Source: Thermoflexus hugenholtzii JAD2 (GTDB taxonomy: Bacteria > Chloroflexota > Dehalococcoidia > SHYB01). From it: DNA of 9,122 nucleotides. The stretch is taken from contig CAMAVV010000052.1 of NCBI GenBank assembly GCA_945861815.1, positions 1-9,122 on the forward strand. Reading direction: 5' to 3'. Shown here piece after piece: positions 7,090 through 9,122 of this stretch; the stretch's first letter is position 1; each line of letters starts with the position of its first letter. Position numbers and translations under genes: made by a program. Under the pieces are notes generated by a model that had not been told where the DNA came from, did no database searches, and saw only the letters and a list, made by a program, of their open reading frames with translations.

Positions 7090-7917
7090 ATGAAGATTCT
7101 TACGCCAATCGCGCTCTCGACGCAGGGGCTTGTCTTCCCTGAGAGCCCTCGCTGGCACAAGGGTTCTCTTTGGATCGCCGATATCTTCGGCGATGCCATC
7201 CTTCGCCTCAACGAGCGCGGAGAAACCCTTGAGCGCATCGACGTGCCCGGCGCGCGCGGCATCGACTTTCTCCCCGATGGCACGCTGCTCTTCGGCACCA
7301 GCAAAGACGGCACCCTCTATCGCCGCGACAAGGGCGGAGTGAAGCCCTACGCCAACCTCAACCCCTTCTCCACCCGGGGCTTGAACGACATGATGGTTGA
7401 CTCGCACGGCAGGGCCTATGTGGACGCCTACCGGGCAACCCCAGGCATGCCGATGGGTTCAGTCGTCCTTGTGCGCCCCGATGGCAGCGTCCAAGAGGTC
7501 GCGCCTGAGATCGCCACACCGAATGGTCTTGTCATCACGCCTGACGGCAAGACGCTCATAGTGGCGCAGTCTGCCGCGAACGAACTGACCGCCTTCACCA
7601 TCAGACCAGATGGCTCCCTTACCGGCAAACGCACCTTCGCAAAGCTGGAGGGAAAGCCCGACGGCATCTGCCTGGACGCCGAGGGCGCAGTGTGGGTGGC
7701 GCTCTTCGAAGATGGGAAGTACATCAGGGTGCGCGAGGGTGGCGAAGTGACGCATCTCATCTCTATGCCCGGTCTTCGCACAGCGGCCCTCATGCTAGGC
7801 GGCCCTGAGAGGCGGACGCTCTTCCTCTGCGCTTCAGAACTACACCCTGAGAGAACGCGCTCCAAAGGAAGCGTACATACGATACGCGTTGACGTCCCGG
7901 GCGCAGGGTTGCCCTAG
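7090..7917 (+). CDS. SMP-30/gluconolactonase-type beta-propeller lactonase
   Basis: A 275-residue six-bladed beta-propeller of the SMP-30/gluconolactonase/LRE family; members hydrolyse lactones or related esters with one divalent metal. The metal ligands known from human SMP-30 have clear counterparts: E18 in FPESPRW, N145 in TPNGLVITPDG, and D191 in KPDGICLDAEG. N99 in GLNDM matches the substrate-side asparagine. Repeated blade motifs, such as GIDFLPDGTLLFGT and LVITPDGKTLIVA, support the propeller. ATG 7090 is chosen because FPESPRW then lies at residues 16-22, as in the family, and no in-frame start codon exists nearer the upstream gene. The ribosome site is weak, so expression may depend on coupling with the gene ending 17 bases upstream. 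No signal peptide is seen, pointing to a cytosolic enzyme. The substrate is unknown; the family also includes regucalcin-like and strictosidine-synthase-like members. Confidence 0.9.
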   Translation: MKILTPIALSTQGLVFPESPRWHKGSLWIADIFGDAILRLNERGETLERIDVPGARGIDFLPDGTLLFGTSKDGTLYRRDKGGVKPYANLNPFSTRGLNDMMVDSHGRAYVDAYRATPGMPMGSVVLVRPDGSVQEVAPEIATPNGLVITPDGKTLIVAQSAANELTAFTIRPDGSLTGKRTFAKLEGKPDGICLDAEGAVWVALFEDGKYIRVREGGEVTHLISMPGLRTAALMLGGPERRTLFLCASELHPERTRSKGSVHTIRVDVPGAGLP

Positions 7918-7918
7918 C

Positions 7919-7932
7919 CTCGCGTTCGCGAG
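7919..7932. terminator. Small inverted repeat between convergent genes, possible weak terminator
   Basis: CTCGCGTTCGCGAG is a perfect inverted repeat lying almost wholly in the 21-base gap between the lactonase stop (7917) and the ferredoxin stop (7939). It can fold as a five-base-pair GC-rich stem with a GTTC loop on either strand. No T-run follows on either side, so it is not a classical intrinsic terminator. Its position suits a bidirectional end, but the stem is short. Confidence 0.3.
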
Positions 7933-7938
7933 CGCAGT

Positions 7939-8382
7939 CTATCTGGCGCGCGCCTTTGGCTCCAGCTTCGCGTTGATCACCGGGACCACATACCCCGGCT
8001 TTTGTGCCGCCTTCACCTTCGGGCACAGGCCCTTCCCGGAGTCGCAGTTGAAGCAGAACCACTGCTCTTCACCTGGCTTGCGCCAAAGCACATTACCGCA
8101 CGCCTTGCACAGTTCCTTCAGCTCACTGCACTCCCAGTCCTTCATCGACGACTTGGCATTCAAGGGACAGCCGCGTCCGTGGCAGATGATGGAATCGGCA
8201 TCTTGGTAGATGCAGTCGACGGGGCAGTTCTTCACGCAGACGCCGCAATCGAAGCAGAGCATCGGATCGATGACAAAGGTGCCGCGATAGGTATCCTCAC
8301 GGCGCGTGATGGCGAGAGTGTCGCAGACAAACTCGCATGCGCCGCAGCTGATACAGACGCTGTCTGCGATGTAGTAACTCAT
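7939..8382 (-). CDS. Two-cluster [4Fe-4S] ferredoxin with a cysteine-rich, zinc-ribbon-like C-terminal extension
   Basis: A 147-residue protein with 17 cysteines. The N-terminal ~60 residues are a bacterial 2[4Fe-4S] ferredoxin. Cluster I is C10, C13, C16, C20 (VCISCGACEFVCD, lacking the usual proline after the fourth cysteine). Cluster II is C43, C46, C49, C53 (LCFDCGVCVKNCP). This part should carry electrons at low potential in the cytosol. The rest is unusual: C57, C67 and C72 (ICHGRGCPL), C85, then C92-x2-C95 and C110-x2-C113 (LCKACG ... WFCFNCD), which looks like a zinc ribbon, and C120. The tail is basic (LEPKARAR). The start ATG 8382-8380 overlaps the uvrC stop TGA by one base (TGATG), so the two are probably translationally coupled. 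The partner is unknown. It could serve a redox enzyme, or the zinc ribbon could bind nucleic acid or protein. The acyl-CoA and luciferase-like enzymes nearby are on the opposite strand. Confidence 0.88.
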   Translation of the reverse strand: MSYYIADSVCISCGACEFVCDTLAITRREDTYRGTFVIDPMLCFDCGVCVKNCPVDCIYQDADSIICHGRGCPLNAKSSMKDWECSELKELCKACGNVLWRKPGEEQWFCFNCDSGKGLCPKVKAAQKPGYVVPVINAKLEPKARAR

Positions 8383-9122
8383 CAGATAGCCTGTTTGACC
8401 TTTTCCGCCAGGGAGCGCGTCATGCCTACCACTGCCGCGACCTCATCGATGGGCGCTTCGCGGATGCCTTGCACGGAGCCGAAGCGCTGGATGAGGGCCT
8501 TCTTCCTTCTGGGGCCGACGCCGGGAATCTCGTCCATCACCGAGCGCGTCACCCGTTTCGAGCGCACGTCTCGATGATACGTGATCGCGAAGCGGTGCGC
8601 CTCATCGCGCATGCGCTGCACAAGATAGAGCGATTGCGAGGTGCGCGGCAAGACGATGGGGTCGGCGCTGTCCGGGATGAATATCTCCTCTTCGCGCTTG
8701 GCAATGCTGGCCAACGATATCGCCGCCTGTCCAAGCTCCAGCATCACCTCTAGTGCCGCGTTGAGGTGCCCCTTGCCGCCATCGATGAGAACTAGGCCAG
8801 GGACTGCGCCCCAGCCTTTCGAGTCCTGCTCGCCCTTCGCTCCCATCTTTCCAAAGCGGCGTCGCAGCATCTCCTGCATCATCGCGTAGTCGTTTGATCC
8901 CTCCACCGTGCGTATCTTAAAGCGGCGGTAGTGCGACGGCCTTGCCTGGCCCTCTTCAAAGACGACCATGCTGCCGACGGCTGACGTTCCCTGGATGTTC
9001 GAGATATCGTATGCCTCGATGCGGCGCGGGCTTGCCGCCAGGCTCAGGGCCTCCTGCAACTCATCCAGGGCCGCGCCGACCTTCTCACGGTCGGCCATCC
9101 ACTTCACGCGCCGCTGGTCCAG
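8382..9122 (-). CDS. uvrC: UvrABC excinuclease subunit C (partial, C-terminal part)
   Basis: The last 246 residues of UvrC, open to the right edge. UvrC makes both incisions around a UvrB-bound lesion in nucleotide excision repair. The fragment starts near the end of the UvrB-interacting region (LDQRRVKWMADREKV). It then contains the whole RNase H-like endonuclease domain responsible for the 5' incision, with IEAYDISNIQGT (D39 of the fragment), VLIDGGKGHL (D114) and RDEAHRFA (H176), matching the conserved acidic and histidine active-site residues of the family. The C-terminal helix-hairpin-helix DNA-binding pair follows (IPGVGPRRKKALIQRFGS, then VVGMTRSLAEKV). An in-frame GTG at 9107 is not the start, because the family sequence continues upstream of it. 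The stop TGA (8384-8382) shares its last base with the ferredoxin ATG. Confidence 0.97.
   Translation of the reverse strand: MDQRRVKWMADREKVGAALDELQEALSLAASPRRIEAYDISNIQGTSAVGSMVVFEEGQARPSHYRRFKIRTVEGSNDYAMMQEMLRRRFGKMGAKGEQDSKGWGAVPGLVLIDGGKGHLNAALEVMLELGQAAISLASIAKREEEIFIPDSADPIVLPRTSQSLYLVQRMRDEAHRFAITYHRDVRSKRVTRSVMDEIPGVGPRRKKALIQRFGSVQGIREAPIDEVAAVVGMTRSLAEKVKQAI

Noticed and set aside
1..9122. A CRISPR array, toxin-antitoxin pair, phage or transposon gene, tRNA or other hidden system.
   Set aside because: No spaced direct repeats, transposase or integrase motifs, terminal inverted repeats or cloverleaf-like sequence were found by reading; almost all of the window is accounted for by eight ordinary protein genes.

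Overview
The window is dense, GC-rich bacterial chromosome (codons favour G/C in the third position) with eight protein genes, two of them cut by the window edges. No RNA gene, insertion sequence, CRISPR array or phage gene is visible. The mix of paired acyl-CoA dehydrogenases, a luciferase-like flavin/F420 oxidoreductase, an SMP-30 lactonase and a large FtsX-type permease is reminiscent of Chloroflexota (Dehalococcoidia/SAR202-like) or other environmental organoheterotrophs. That placement is inference from gene content only, because no phylogenetic marker could be compared.

Layout. Positions 1-1366 (minus) hold the N-terminal part of a MacB/FtsX-type ABC transporter permease that runs off the left edge. 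A 193-base divergent spacer follows. It carries a promoter-like element with three tandem heptamers ahead of a zinc-dependent alcohol dehydrogenase (1560-2684, plus). Next, all on plus, come two acyl-CoA dehydrogenases 6 bases apart (2748-3923, 3930-5063), a metal-dependent amidohydrolase-like TIM-barrel protein (5077-5961), a luciferase-like monooxygenase (6074-7072) and an SMP-30/gluconolactonase-type beta-propeller enzyme (7090-7917). Convergent to these, on minus, are a two-cluster ferredoxin with a cysteine-rich C-terminal extension (7939-8382) and the C-terminal part of UvrC (8382-9122). Those two overlap by one base (TGATG).

How the genes may work together. The six plus-strand genes look like one catabolic cluster. 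The alcohol dehydrogenase would oxidise a hydroxyl group. The two acyl-CoA dehydrogenases would introduce a double bond in a CoA thioester, probably as one hetero-oligomer, since only the first keeps a candidate catalytic glutamate. The luciferase-like enzyme could oxygenate or reduce a ketone or ring, and the SMP-30 enzyme could open a lactone. The substrate is unknown, and no CoA ligase, hydratase or thiolase lies in the window. I see no clearly new defence or mobile system. The most interesting points are the acyl-CoA dehydrogenase pair, the make-up of the catabolic cluster and the unusual ferredoxin coupled to uvrC.
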